Positions 1 to 5,974 are shown, counted from the first letter of the stretch. The stretch: 8,006 nt of DNA from Thiobacillus sp. UBA2186 (GCA_002327405.1 DCVO01000133.1:1-8006), one strand, 5' to 3'. Notes: generated by a model not told the origin, from the sequence alone. Numbers and translations are program-made.

Positions 1-2
1 CT

Positions 3-413
3 ACGCTTTTTCAGAGCTTCCTTAAGCGTCTCATTGCCGGCTTTGCGTTTTGTCTTGCGCTGGTTTCGCACATTGCGGCCGGCGCCGAGACCCAGGCGCA
101 CATTCTCCTGCAGGATTCGCCGCTCGCCGGCTTCCAGTACCACGCGGGCAAACGGCTATGGGACGAGATGAAGGTCGGCGATGCGCTGGCATTGGTGCGC
201 GAGCCGGACAACTCTTACGACGCCAAGGCCGTGCGCGTGGAATGGCGCGGACACAAGCTCGGTTACGTGCCGCGGCGCGAGAATGCCGACATCGCGCGCC
301 TCATGGACCGCGGTGCGAAGCTGGAAGGGCGCATTACCAGATTGGTGGAGTCGCGCGATCCCTGGCAGCGCGTGCGCTTCGAAATCCTCGCGCCGCTGCA
401 AGCCCCGCAATAA
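3..413 (+). CDS. Exported stand-alone HIRAN-domain protein, 5' end outside the window
   Basis: The frame is open from the first complete codon and stops with TAA at 411-413, giving 136 visible residues without a convincing start, so the start lies just upstream. Residues 8-28 read as a Sec signal peptide: basic KR, then a hydrophobic run, then IAAGA before Glu, with cleavage probably after residue 28. Residues about 40-131 match the HIRAN fold: AGFQYHAGK, then LALVREPDNSYDAKAVRVEW, then GHKLGYVPRREN, a conserved DRGAKLEGRI stretch and a closing DPWQRVRFEIL. HIRAN domains in SWI2/SNF2 helicases such as HLTF bind DNA 3' ends; bacterial stand-alone versions have no settled role. The signal peptide suggests an envelope or periplasmic protein, which does not fit DNA binding easily. 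An internal ATG at 168 would delete the signal and part of the domain, so I do not favour it. The domain call is firm, the function unknown. Confidence 0.85.
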   Translation, partial: TLFQSFLKRLIAGFAFCLALVSHIAAGAETQAHILLQDSPLAGFQYHAGKRLWDEMKVGDALALVREPDNSYDAKAVRVEWRGHKLGYVPRRENADIARLMDRGAKLEGRITRLVESRDPWQRVRFEILAPLQAPQ

Positions 414-424
414 AAATCGTTTTT

Positions 425-496
425 ACACGGAGGAAGCAGAGGTAACGGAGGAAACCATAAAACTGATTTTCTCTGATACCTCTGTTGCCTCTGTGT
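425..496. repeat. Inverted-repeat element A, 9-base unit version
   Basis: Two 30-base arms, 425-454 and 467-496, flank a 12-base loop. Compared as left arm against reverse complement of right arm, 24 of 30 positions agree. Four of the six differences are G/T pairings that would be G-U pairs in a plus-strand transcript, leaving two true mismatches. Each arm is three 9-base units ending in GAGG or GAGA (for example ACACGGAGG, then AAGCAGAGG) followed by AAA next to the loop. It starts 12 bases after the HIRAN stop codon and ends 48 bases before tsaB. It may act as a transcript-end hairpin, but no clean U-tract follows it. Its design matches the elements at 2374 and 5887. Confidence 0.75.
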
Positions 497-543
497 CGAC
501 TTGTTTTGTGTCCATGCTTTTCAAAAAAACGGATAATGCCGGC

Positions 544-1227
544 ATGCGCATCCTCGCCATAGAAACCTCCACCGTGCACTGTTCCGTCGCCCTGCATCAA
601 GCGGGCGAGGTGTTGTCGCGCGGCGAGCTGGCGGGGCAGCGCCACAGCGAAATCCTGCTCGGCATGATCGACCGCCTGCTGGCGGAGGCGGGCAGCGGCA
701 CGCAGGAACTCGACGGCATTGCCTTCGGCGCCGGTCCCGGTTCCTTCACCGGCGTGCGCATCGCCGCCAGCGTGGTGCAAGGCCTGGCGCTCGGACTGGG
801 CATTCCAGTCATGCCGGTATGCACCCTGGAAGCGCTGGCGCAGGCTTCCGGCCTCGCGCGCGTCGCCTGTGCCTTGGATGCCCGACTCGATGAGGTGTAT
901 TTCGCCGCCTACGAACGCCAGGTCGGCAACTGGCGCATCGTGATCGAGCCCTGCCTGTCCGCCATCGGCGAACTGCCGCACCTGCCGGGCGAAGGCTGGG
1001 TCGGCGTGGGCAGCGGCTTTGGCATACTGGACAACGAACTCGCCCATCATCTGCAGCTTGCGGATACGCGCCCCGACCGCTTTCCCGAGGCCGGTGCCGT
1101 GGCCGTGCTGGGCGCGCGCATGCTGGAGCAGGGCGGGGCGCTCGATGCCGCTGCCGCCCAGCCCCTCTATCTGCGCGACAAGGTCGCCATGACCACCGTC
1201 GAGCGCCATGCGCGGGGCTACAAATGA
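544..1227 (+). CDS. tsaB: TsaB, tRNA threonylcarbamoyladenosine (t6A) synthesis partner protein
   Basis: This 227-residue protein (E. coli TsaB is about 231) belongs to the ASKHA-fold family of TsaB/YeaZ. TsaB partners TsaD and TsaE in the cytoplasm to transfer threonylcarbamoyl from TC-AMP to A37 of ANN-decoding tRNAs; it is a scaffold and not the catalytic subunit. Visible hallmarks are the N-terminal MRILAIETS strand-turn, GQRHSEILL near residues 32-40, and GAGPGSFTGVRIAASVVQGL near 62-81. The start at 544 puts MRILAIETS at the very N-terminus as in the family. An in-frame ATG at 514 would add ten unrelated residues, and neither start has a strong Shine-Dalgarno. The stop overlaps the rimI start in an ATGA, implying coupled translation. 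tsaB-rimI is a familiar proteobacterial gene order. No tsaD, tsaE or tsaC lies in the window. Confidence 0.95.
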   Translation: MRILAIETSTVHCSVALHQAGEVLSRGELAGQRHSEILLGMIDRLLAEAGSGTQELDGIAFGAGPGSFTGVRIAASVVQGLALGLGIPVMPVCTLEALAQASGLARVACALDARLDEVYFAAYERQVGNWRIVIEPCLSAIGELPHLPGEGWVGVGSGFGILDNELAHHLQLADTRPDRFPEAGAVAVLGARMLEQGGALDAAAAQPLYLRDKVAMTTVERHARGYK

Positions 1228-1685
1228 ACGCCATCCTCAAGCTCGATCACAATATCCGTCGCATGTGCGACGCCGACATCCCCGCCGTGCTGCTGGTGGA
1301 AAAGGACAGCTACGAATTCCCCTGGAGCGCAGGCAACTTCGTCGATTCCATCCATGCCGGCTACAGCGCCTGGGTGTATAAAGTCGGCGGCGAGATCATC
1401 GGCCATGCGGTGTTGATGACGGCACTCGACGAAGGGCACCTGCTCAACATCACCATCGCGCCGGCCTGGCGACGCCAGGGCCTGGGCGGCATCCTGCTGA
1501 AGCATGTCATGGATACGGCGCGCGGCCAGCATGTCCACACCTTGTACCTGGAAGTGCGGCCCAGCAATCGTCCCGCCATCGAGCTCTACGAAAAAAACGG
1601 CTTCGAGGCCTTCGCCCTGCGCAAGGGCTATTACCCCGCACAGCAAGGCCGCGAGGACGCGCTGGTGATGAGGGCCATGCTGTGA
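1224..1685 (+). CDS. rimI: RimI, ribosomal protein S18-alanine N-acetyltransferase
   Basis: This 153-residue GNAT-fold enzyme is close in length to E. coli RimI (148). RimI acetylates the N-terminal alanine of ribosomal protein S18 using acetyl-CoA, in the cytoplasm. The acetyl-CoA pyrophosphate loop is RRQGLGG at residues 83-89, after the strand GHLLNITIAP. The C-terminal block holds LYLEVRPSNRPAIELYEKNG. Glu110 and Tyr122 sit 12 residues apart, like the catalytic Glu103 and Tyr115 reported for enterobacterial RimI. The tail GYYPAQQGREDALVM is typical of the family. The ATG overlaps the tsaB stop as ATGA, so no separate promoter is needed. A generic GNAT is the only alternative, but the neighbourhood and motifs make RimI very likely. 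Confidence 0.95.
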   Translation: MNAILKLDHNIRRMCDADIPAVLLVEKDSYEFPWSAGNFVDSIHAGYSAWVYKVGGEIIGHAVLMTALDEGHLLNITIAPAWRRQGLGGILLKHVMDTARGQHVHTLYLEVRPSNRPAIELYEKNGFEAFALRKGYYPAQQGREDALVMRAML

Positions 1686-1695
1686 GGCCGCATCC

Positions 1696-2373
1696 ATGAG
1701 CGTGTCGCGCGAACTGGTGTTGAAGGAACTGGGCATCGACCCGGTGTGGCGCTTGAAGCAGCGGCCGACAGCCGCCGGCGACGAGGTGGGCGCGGACCGC
1801 CGCAGCCGCATCCTGCAAATGGACTGGATGCAGCTGAAAGAAGCCGTCGCCAACTGCACGGCTTGCGATTTGCATAAAACCCGCACCCGGGGCGTGATCG
1901 GGGTGGGCGACGAAAAAGCCGAATGGCTCATCATCGGCGAAGCGCCGGGCGCGGATGAAGACGCCAAGGGCGAGCCCTTCGTCGGACAGGCCGGCAAACT
2001 GCTCGATGCCATGCTGGCCGCCATCGGATTGAAGCGCGGCGAGAACGTCTACATCGCCAATGTGCTGAAGTCGCGCCCGCCCGGCAACCGCAATCCCATG
2101 CCGGAAGAGGTCGCGGCCTGCATGCCTTATCTCGAGCGGCAGATCCAGCTCATCCGGCCGAAGATCATCCTCGCGCTGGGCCGGTTCGCGGCGCAAAGCC
2201 TGCTCAATACCGAGGAAGCCATCGGCCGGCTGCGCGGCCGCGTGCACCAGTACCAGGGCATCCCGCTCATCGTCACCTACCATCCGGCCTACTTGCTGCG
2301 CAATCTGCCGGACAAGGAAAAAGCCTGGGAGGACTTGTGCCTGGCGCGCGAGACGATGAAAAAGACCGGTTGA
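1696..2373 (+). CDS. Uracil-DNA glycosylase, family 4-like, with one iron-sulfur ligand position changed to Ser
   Basis: This 225-residue protein should remove uracil from DNA as the first step of base excision repair. Motif A is GEAPGADEDAKGEPFVGQAG (81-100) and motif B is TYHPAYLLRN (194-203), both typical of the family 4 (UDGa) group once annotated as 'phage SPO1 polymerase-related'. The family carries a [4Fe-4S] cluster held by CxxC and two later cysteines. Here C54 and C57 are present in NCTACDLHKTR, and C142 matches the fourth ligand. The third position is Ser126 in LKSRPPGNR, exactly 16 residues before C142. About 45 residues precede the core, starting SRELVLKELGIDPVW, an extension I associate with betaproteobacterial versions. 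The gene starts 10 bases after the rimI stop with a GAGG at 1683-1686, consistent with a tsaB-rimI-udg operon. Function is confident; cluster integrity is uncertain. Confidence 0.92.
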   Translation: MSVSRELVLKELGIDPVWRLKQRPTAAGDEVGADRRSRILQMDWMQLKEAVANCTACDLHKTRTRGVIGVGDEKAEWLIIGEAPGADEDAKGEPFVGQAGKLLDAMLAAIGLKRGENVYIANVLKSRPPGNRNPMPEEVAACMPYLERQIQLIRPKIILALGRFAAQSLLNTEEAIGRLRGRVHQYQGIPLIVTYHPAYLLRNLPDKEKAWEDLCLARETMKKTG

Positions 2374-2444
2374 ACAAGGAGGACATGAGGACAAGAGGAA
2401 AGGCAATAAAATTTCTTTTACTCCTGTCCTCTTGTCCTCTTTGT
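2374..2444. repeat. Inverted-repeat element B, copy 1
   Basis: The left arm (2374-2401) begins on the base directly after the glycosylase stop codon, and the right arm is 2417-2444, with a 15-base A+T-rich loop between. Left arm against reverse complement of right arm agrees at 24 of 28 positions. Each arm consists of three 8-9-base units ending in GAGG or GAGT (such as ACATGAGG) plus AAA at the loop side. The two arms differ in a fixed way (positions 13, 21 and 25 of the arm), and copy 2 at 5887 shows the same three differences, so the arms have distinct left and right identities. It lies between the tsaB operon and lemA and may serve as a transcript-end hairpin, though no U-tract directly follows. 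Confidence 0.82.
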
Positions 2445-2481
2445 GTATGATTTTCCGTGTCCCGAACAAAGGAGCATGACA

Positions 2482-3141
2482 ATGAAGAAATGGCTCGCAA
2501 TCGGTTTTCTCGCCCTCGGCCTTTCCGGCTGCGGCTACAACACCCTGCAGACCACGGACGAGCAGATCACCGCTTCGTGGTCGGAGGTGGTCAACCAGTA
2601 CCAGCGCCGTGCCGACCTGGTGCCCAATCTGGTCAACGTGGTGAAAGGCTATGCCGCGCACGAGCAGGAGGTGCTCACCCAGGTGACGGAGGCGCGCGCC
2701 AGGGTCGGCCAGATCCAGGCCACTGCCGACCTCGTCAACGACGAGCAGGCTTTCAATCGCTTCCAGGCCGCGCAAGGCGAGCTGTCCGGCGCGCTGTCGC
2801 GCCTTCTGCTGGTGGCGGAAAACTATCCGCAACTGAAGGCCGACGGCCTGTTCCGCGACCTGCAGGCCCAGCTCGAAGGCACCGAGAACCGCATCGCGGT
2901 GGCGCGCGGCCGCTACATCAAGGCCGTGCAGGAGTACAACGTCACCGTGCGCAAATTCCCCAGCAACCTGACCGCCATGCTGTTCGGCTTCAAGACCAAG
3001 CCCAACTTCACGGTGGAAAACGAGAAGGCCATCGCCGCGCCTCCCAAGGTGGATTTCGGCACGCCGGCGGCACCTGCGCCGTCCCCGTCCGGCGGCGAGT
3101 CCTCATCCACCGGGCAGAGTCCGACAAGCGCCGGCTATTGA
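2482..3141 (+). CDS. lemA: LemA family protein, predicted lipoprotein
   Basis: This 219-residue protein has an N-terminal signal with lipobox LSGC, Cys17 being the likely lipidated residue with Gly at +2, so it is probably membrane-anchored and faces the periplasm. The LemA helical domain spans about residues 28-185, with NQYQRRADLVPNLVNVVKGY (38-57), YPQLKADGLF (115-124), a GTENRIAVARGRYI helix (133-146) and EYNVTVRKFP (151-160). Biochemical function of LemA proteins is unresolved. The last 25 residues form a Pro/Ser/Gly-rich tail that looks disordered. The start at 2482 is chosen because AGGAG at 2470-2474 lies 7 bases upstream. ATG 2476 is only one base from that site, and the GTG at 2443 would add residues ahead of the signal peptide. 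It is the first gene of the five-gene envelope unit, with four bases between its stop and the next start. Confidence 0.93.
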   Translation: MKKWLAIGFLALGLSGCGYNTLQTTDEQITASWSEVVNQYQRRADLVPNLVNVVKGYAAHEQEVLTQVTEARARVGQIQATADLVNDEQAFNRFQAAQGELSGALSRLLLVAENYPQLKADGLFRDLQAQLEGTENRIAVARGRYIKAVQEYNVTVRKFPSNLTAMLFGFKTKPNFTVENEKAIAAPPKVDFGTPAAPAPSPSGGESSSTGQSPTSAGY

Positions 3142-3145
3142 TCGC

Positions 3146-4015
3146 ATGCCGCGGTTCATCCAGGCGAGGACGCTGACACTGCCGCTGCGCATCTGGCTGC
3201 TTGCCATGCTGCTGGCGCTGGCGGCGCCTTTCGCCGCGCGCGCCGAAGTCGCCGTTCCCGAACTCGACAAGCGCGTCACCGATCTCACCGGCACGCTCGC
3301 GCCCGATACCGTCAGCCGCCTGGAAAACACCCTGGCGCAGTTCGAGGCGGCCAAGGGCAGCCAGATCGCGGTGCTGATGCTGCCCACCACCGGGCCCGAG
3401 GACATTTCCCAGTTCGGCATCCGCGTGGCCGAGCAATGGAAAATCGGCCGCAAGGGCGTGGACGACGGCGCCATCCTCATCGTGGCCAAGGATGACCGGG
3501 CAGTGCGCATCGAGGTCGGCTACGGCCTCGAAGGCGTGATCCCGGATGCCATCGCCAAGCGCATCATCGAGGAAGACATCGTGCCGCGCTTCCGCCAGGG
3601 CGATTTTTCCGGGGGCGTGGAGGCGGGCGTATCGCGCATGATGCGGCTCATCGAAGGCGAACCGCTGCCGCCGCCGCGGGCATCTCCCGCCATCAAGGCG
3701 GACAGCATGGATCAGCTCGTGATTTTCCTGTTTGCCGGCATCGTCGGCGGCAAGATCCTCGGCGCGATCCTGGGCAAGGGCCTGGGTTCATCGGTCGCGG
3801 CAGCCGGCACCGGCGCGCTGGTCTGGATGGTGAGCAGCGTGTTCTTTTTCGGCATCATCGCCGCCATTTTTGTCCTGATCATGAGCCTGGCCGGCGGCCG
3901 CGGCGGCGGGCACTGGGGCAGCGGCGGCTTCGGCGGCGGTTCCTGGGGCGGAGGCGGCGGCTTTTCCGGGGGCGGCGGCGATTTCGGCGGTGGGGGCGCG
4001 TCCGGAAGATGGTAA
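3146..4015 (+). CDS. TPM-domain (YgcG-like) protein with signal peptide, membrane segments and Gly-rich tail
   Basis: The 289-residue product has a Sec signal peptide (residues 1-33, cleavage after AARA before EVAVPEL). A TPM domain covers about 38-172, including VTDLTGTL (44-51), GIRVAEQWKIGRKGVDDGAI (91-110), IEVGYGLEGVIPDA (122-135) and IVPRFRQGDFSGGV (145-158). A Pro-rich linker is followed by hydrophobic segments near 190-212 and 222-248. The last 40 residues are a Gly-rich tail with Ser, Phe and Trp, a common ending for YgcG-type proteins. TPM domains are best known from a plant photosystem II repair protein reported to have acid phosphatase activity; bacterial roles are not established. 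It would place a periplasmic TPM domain on the inner membrane. No clear Shine-Dalgarno precedes the ATG, which begins four bases after the lemA stop, so coupled translation is likely. Confidence 0.9.
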   Translation: MPRFIQARTLTLPLRIWLLAMLLALAAPFAARAEVAVPELDKRVTDLTGTLAPDTVSRLENTLAQFEAAKGSQIAVLMLPTTGPEDISQFGIRVAEQWKIGRKGVDDGAILIVAKDDRAVRIEVGYGLEGVIPDAIAKRIIEEDIVPRFRQGDFSGGVEAGVSRMMRLIEGEPLPPPRASPAIKADSMDQLVIFLFAGIVGGKILGAILGKGLGSSVAAAGTGALVWMVSSVFFFGIIAAIFVLIMSLAGGRGGGHWGSGGFGGGSWGGGGGFSGGGGDFGGGGASGRW

Positions 4016-4509
4016 GCCGCATGCTCAAGCACCTGTTCATGCCGTCCTGGCTGATGTGGAAATATTTCCCGCCGGCCATGCTGGCGGAAATCGAATCGGC
4101 CATCCGCGAATCGGAAATCCGCCATTCCGGCGAAATCCGCTTCGCGGTCGAAACTTCGCTGCCGCTCTCGGCGGTCTGGCGCGGCGTGAAAGGACGGCAG
4201 GCCGCGCTCGAGGCCTTCGGCAATTTGCGCGTGTGGGATACCGAGAACAACAGCGGCGTGCTGATCTACCTGCTGCTCGCCGACCACGATCTGGAAATCG
4301 TCGCCGACCGCGGCATTGCCGCCAAAGTCGACCAGACCGAATGGGACAACATCGCAAAGCTCATGGAACAGCATTACCGCGCCGGCGATTTTCGCAAGGG
4401 CACGTTCGAAGGCGTCCGCCGCGTGACCGAATTGCTGGCGCAGCATTTCCCGCCCGGGCCGGAAAATCCCGACGAACTTTCCAACAAGCCGGTTCTACTC
4501 AAACGATAG
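4009..4509 (+). CDS. Second TPM-like protein, soluble, no signal peptide
   Basis: This protein has 166 residues, or 162 if the in-frame ATG at 4021 is used. From 4009 it overlaps the previous gene by 7 bases. GGAAG at 4004-4008 touches the first ATG, so ATG 4021 (MLKHLFMPSW) may be the real start. It lacks the signal peptide and Gly-rich tail of its neighbour. Visible blocks are ESEIRHSGEIRFAVETSLPL (34-53), LRVWDTENNSGVLIYLLLAD (73-92), LEIVADRGIAAKVDQTEWD (95-113) and HYRAGDFRKGTFEGV (122-136). This is the arrangement of the cytoplasmic or membrane-peripheral TPM proteins often coded beside YgcG. A hydrophobic patch LFMPSWLMWKYFPPAM near the N-terminus may touch the membrane. Residue-level function is unknown. 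Its position suggests a cytoplasmic-side partner of the secreted TPM protein, which is my inference. Confidence 0.85.
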   Translation: MVSRMLKHLFMPSWLMWKYFPPAMLAEIESAIRESEIRHSGEIRFAVETSLPLSAVWRGVKGRQAALEAFGNLRVWDTENNSGVLIYLLLADHDLEIVADRGIAAKVDQTEWDNIAKLMEQHYRAGDFRKGTFEGVRRVTELLAQHFPPGPENPDELSNKPVLLKR

Positions 4510-4516
4510 GAAACTT

Positions 4517-4921
4517 ATGAGCGCTTACGTTATCTGGTGGATCGTCGCCTTTACCCTGGTGGGGCTGGAACTGACCATGGGCACCTTCTACCTGCTGGTC
4601 TACGGCATCGCCGCGGCGGCAGCCGGCATCGCGGCCTGGCTCGGGCTCGGCATGGTGGCGCAGCTCGTGATCGCGGCCGTGATCGGGATTGCCGGCACGG
4701 TTGCGCTCAAGAAATGGCGGCGTGCCGAAGCGACCAATGCCGACCTGCAGGACCTCGACATCGGCCAGAGCGTAGTGGTCGAAAGCTGGCAGGGCGGCAA
4801 GGGCCAGGTCAAATACCGCGGCACGCTCTGGGACGCCGAATCCGCCAGCTCCGATGTCGATGCGGCCAAGCCTTTGTACATCCGCGCCATGCGCGGCAGC
4901 GTGCTGGTCGTGGGCAACTGA
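4517..4921 (+). CDS. NfeD-like membrane protein, short form
   Basis: At 134 residues this is the short (NfeD1b-type) form without the ClpP-like protease domain. Hydrophobic segments at about 5-22, 23-43 and 46-64 are followed by basic KKWRRA. The soluble OB-fold domain (about 79-133) carries DIGQSVVVESWQGGKGQVKY and RGTLWDAES, a good match to the NfeD C-terminal domain. Short NfeD proteins are thought to bind or stabilise SPFH proteins in membrane microdomains, and the next gene is such a protein, so the pair is classic. An AGGA at 4508-4511, 5 bases before the ATG, supports this start. The gap from the preceding gene is 7 bases, consistent with one transcript. Confidence 0.92.
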   Translation: MSAYVIWWIVAFTLVGLELTMGTFYLLVYGIAAAAAGIAAWLGLGMVAQLVIAAVIGIAGTVALKKWRRAEATNADLQDLDIGQSVVVESWQGGKGQVKYRGTLWDAESASSDVDAAKPLYIRAMRGSVLVVGN

Positions 4922-4959
4922 CAACCAAAACCGACTACTGAAAACTGATAACTGACAAC
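4916..4959 (+). repeat. 10-base direct repeat with degenerate ACTGA iterations between nfeD-like gene and qmcA
   Basis: The sequence AACTGACAAC occurs at 4916-4925, spanning the stop codon of the NfeD-like gene, and again at 4950-4959. The 24 bases between also contain TACTGAAA and ACTGAT, so the stretch reads as several degenerate copies of a 7-9-base ACTGA motif. The pattern could be local slippage or the trace of a small insertion with a duplicated target. It ends just before the qmcA ribosome-binding region. Confidence 0.4.
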
Positions 4960-4970
4960 AGGGGGTATTT

Positions 4971-5876
4971 ATGGAAATCGCACTCGCACTGCTTATCGTG
5001 GTTCTCATCGTCATCGGCAAGGGCGTGCGCGTCGTGCCGCAACAGCATGCCTGGGTGATCGAGCGCCTGGGACGCTTCCATGCCGTGCTCGCGCCGGGCC
5101 TCAACCTCGTCATTCCCTTCGTCGACCGTGTCGCCTACAAGCACATCCTCAAGGAGATCCCGCTCGACGTGCCGAGCCAGGTCTGCATCACCAAGGACAA
5201 CACCCAGCTCGCCGTGGACGGCGTGCTGTATTTCCAGGTCACCGACCCGCGCCTGGCTTCCTACGGCTCCAGCGACTACATCGCCGCCATCACCCAGCTG
5301 GCGCAGACCACGCTGCGCTCGCTGATCGGCCGCATGGAACTGGACAAGACTTTCGAGGAACGCGAACACATCAACCACGGCGTGGTGCAGGTGCTGAACG
5401 AAGCCTCGACCAACTGGGGCGTGAAGGTTCTGCGCTACGAGATCAAGGACCTCACTCCGCCGAAGGAGATTCTGCATGCCATGCAGGCGCAGATCACCGC
5501 CGAGCGCGAAAAGCGCGCGGTCATCGCCACTTCCGAAGGCAAGATGCAGGAACAGATCAACATCGCCACCGGCGAGCGCGAAGCCGCCATCCGCGAGTCC
5601 GAGGGCGACAAAATGGCCGCCATCAACCGCGCCCAGGGCGAGGCCGAGGCCGTCAAGCTGGTGGCCGAGGCCACCGCCAAGGCGCTCTACATGGTGGCGC
5701 AGGCCACGCAAACGCCCGGCGGCATGCAGGCGGTAAATCTGAAGGTGGCGGAAAAATACGTCGACGCCTTCGGCAACATCGCCAAGACCGGCAACACCCT
5801 CGTCGTGCCCAGCAACATGGCCGATATCGCGACACTGATCGCCGGCGCCATGTCAGTAGTGAAAGCACAAAACTAA
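4971..5876 (+). CDS. qmcA: QmcA/stomatin-like SPFH membrane protein
   Basis: This 301-residue protein is close to the length of E. coli QmcA (about 305). An N-terminal membrane segment (residues 2-16) is followed by the SPFH/band 7 domain (about 18-180), with VPQQHAWVIERLGRFHAVLA, PGLNLVIPFVDRV and CITKDNTQLAVDGVLYFQVT. Then comes a long Ala/Glu-rich coiled coil (about 170-245) with TAEREKRAVIATSEG and RAQGEAEAVKLVAEAT, and a C-terminal segment TLVVPSNMADIATLIAGAM. SPFH proteins form large oligomeric rings or caged membrane microdomains and often protect or regulate membrane proteases such as FtsH. With the NfeD-like gene upstream it forms the usual NfeD-SPFH pair. A G-run at 4961-4965, 5 bases before the ATG, is an atypical but plausible ribosome site. 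HflC-type naming is less likely because no HflK partner is present. Confidence 0.94.
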   Translation: MEIALALLIVVLIVIGKGVRVVPQQHAWVIERLGRFHAVLAPGLNLVIPFVDRVAYKHILKEIPLDVPSQVCITKDNTQLAVDGVLYFQVTDPRLASYGSSDYIAAITQLAQTTLRSLIGRMELDKTFEEREHINHGVVQVLNEASTNWGVKVLRYEIKDLTPPKEILHAMQAQITAEREKRAVIATSEGKMQEQINIATGEREAAIRESEGDKMAAINRAQGEAEAVKLVAEATAKALYMVAQATQTPGGMQAVNLKVAEKYVDAFGNIAKTGNTLVVPSNMADIATLIAGAMSVVKAQN

Positions 5877-5886
5877 ACAAGGCGCT

Positions 5887-5974
5887 ACAAAGAGGACATG
5901 AGGACAAGAGGAAACCCATGAGCGTGTGCGGTGTTTCCTTAGCAGTTTTACTCCTGTCCTCTTGCCCTCCTTGT
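5887..5974. repeat. Inverted-repeat element B, copy 2
   Basis: The arms are 5887-5914 and 5947-5974, with a 32-base loop. Left against reverse-complemented right agrees at 23 of 28 positions. The left arm matches the left arm at 2374-2401 at 27 of 28 positions, and the right arm matches 2417-2444 at 26 of 28, while the loops are unrelated in sequence and length. The conserved arms with variable interior show this is a dispersed element. Three mismatches would be G-U pairs in a minus-strand transcript, so that strand folds slightly better. It starts 10 bases after the qmcA stop and ends 36 bases before the methyltransferase start. Confidence 0.82.

Noticed and set aside
2385..2450. Mini-ORF of 21 codons inside repeat element B copy 1, with AAGGAGG just before its ATG
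   Set aside because: The product looks like a tiny hydrophobic peptide, but in copy 2 the same ATG leads to a stop after 7 codons because the loop differs. The frame is therefore a by-product of the arm sequences and is not conserved.
2446..2451. TATGAT after element B copy 1 as a -10 box for lemA
   Set aside because: The hexamer is good, but there is no -35-like sequence 16-18 bases upstream, where the repeat arm lies; too weak to annotate.
1507..2832. Long minus-strand open frame (441 codons) opposite rimI, the glycosylase gene and lemA
   Set aside because: It runs across three recognised genes and two intergenic boundaries on the other strand and resembles no family I know; it is a shadow of codon bias.
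3899..4012. Gly-codon-rich repeat tract at the end of the first TPM gene as a separate repeat element
   Set aside because: It is the in-frame coding sequence of the Gly-rich tail usual in YgcG-type proteins and needs no other explanation.
425..5974. The spaced repeats as a CRISPR array or integron cassettes
   Set aside because: The copies are kilobases apart with ordinary housekeeping genes between, with no regular spacers, no cas or integrase gene and no attC core sites.
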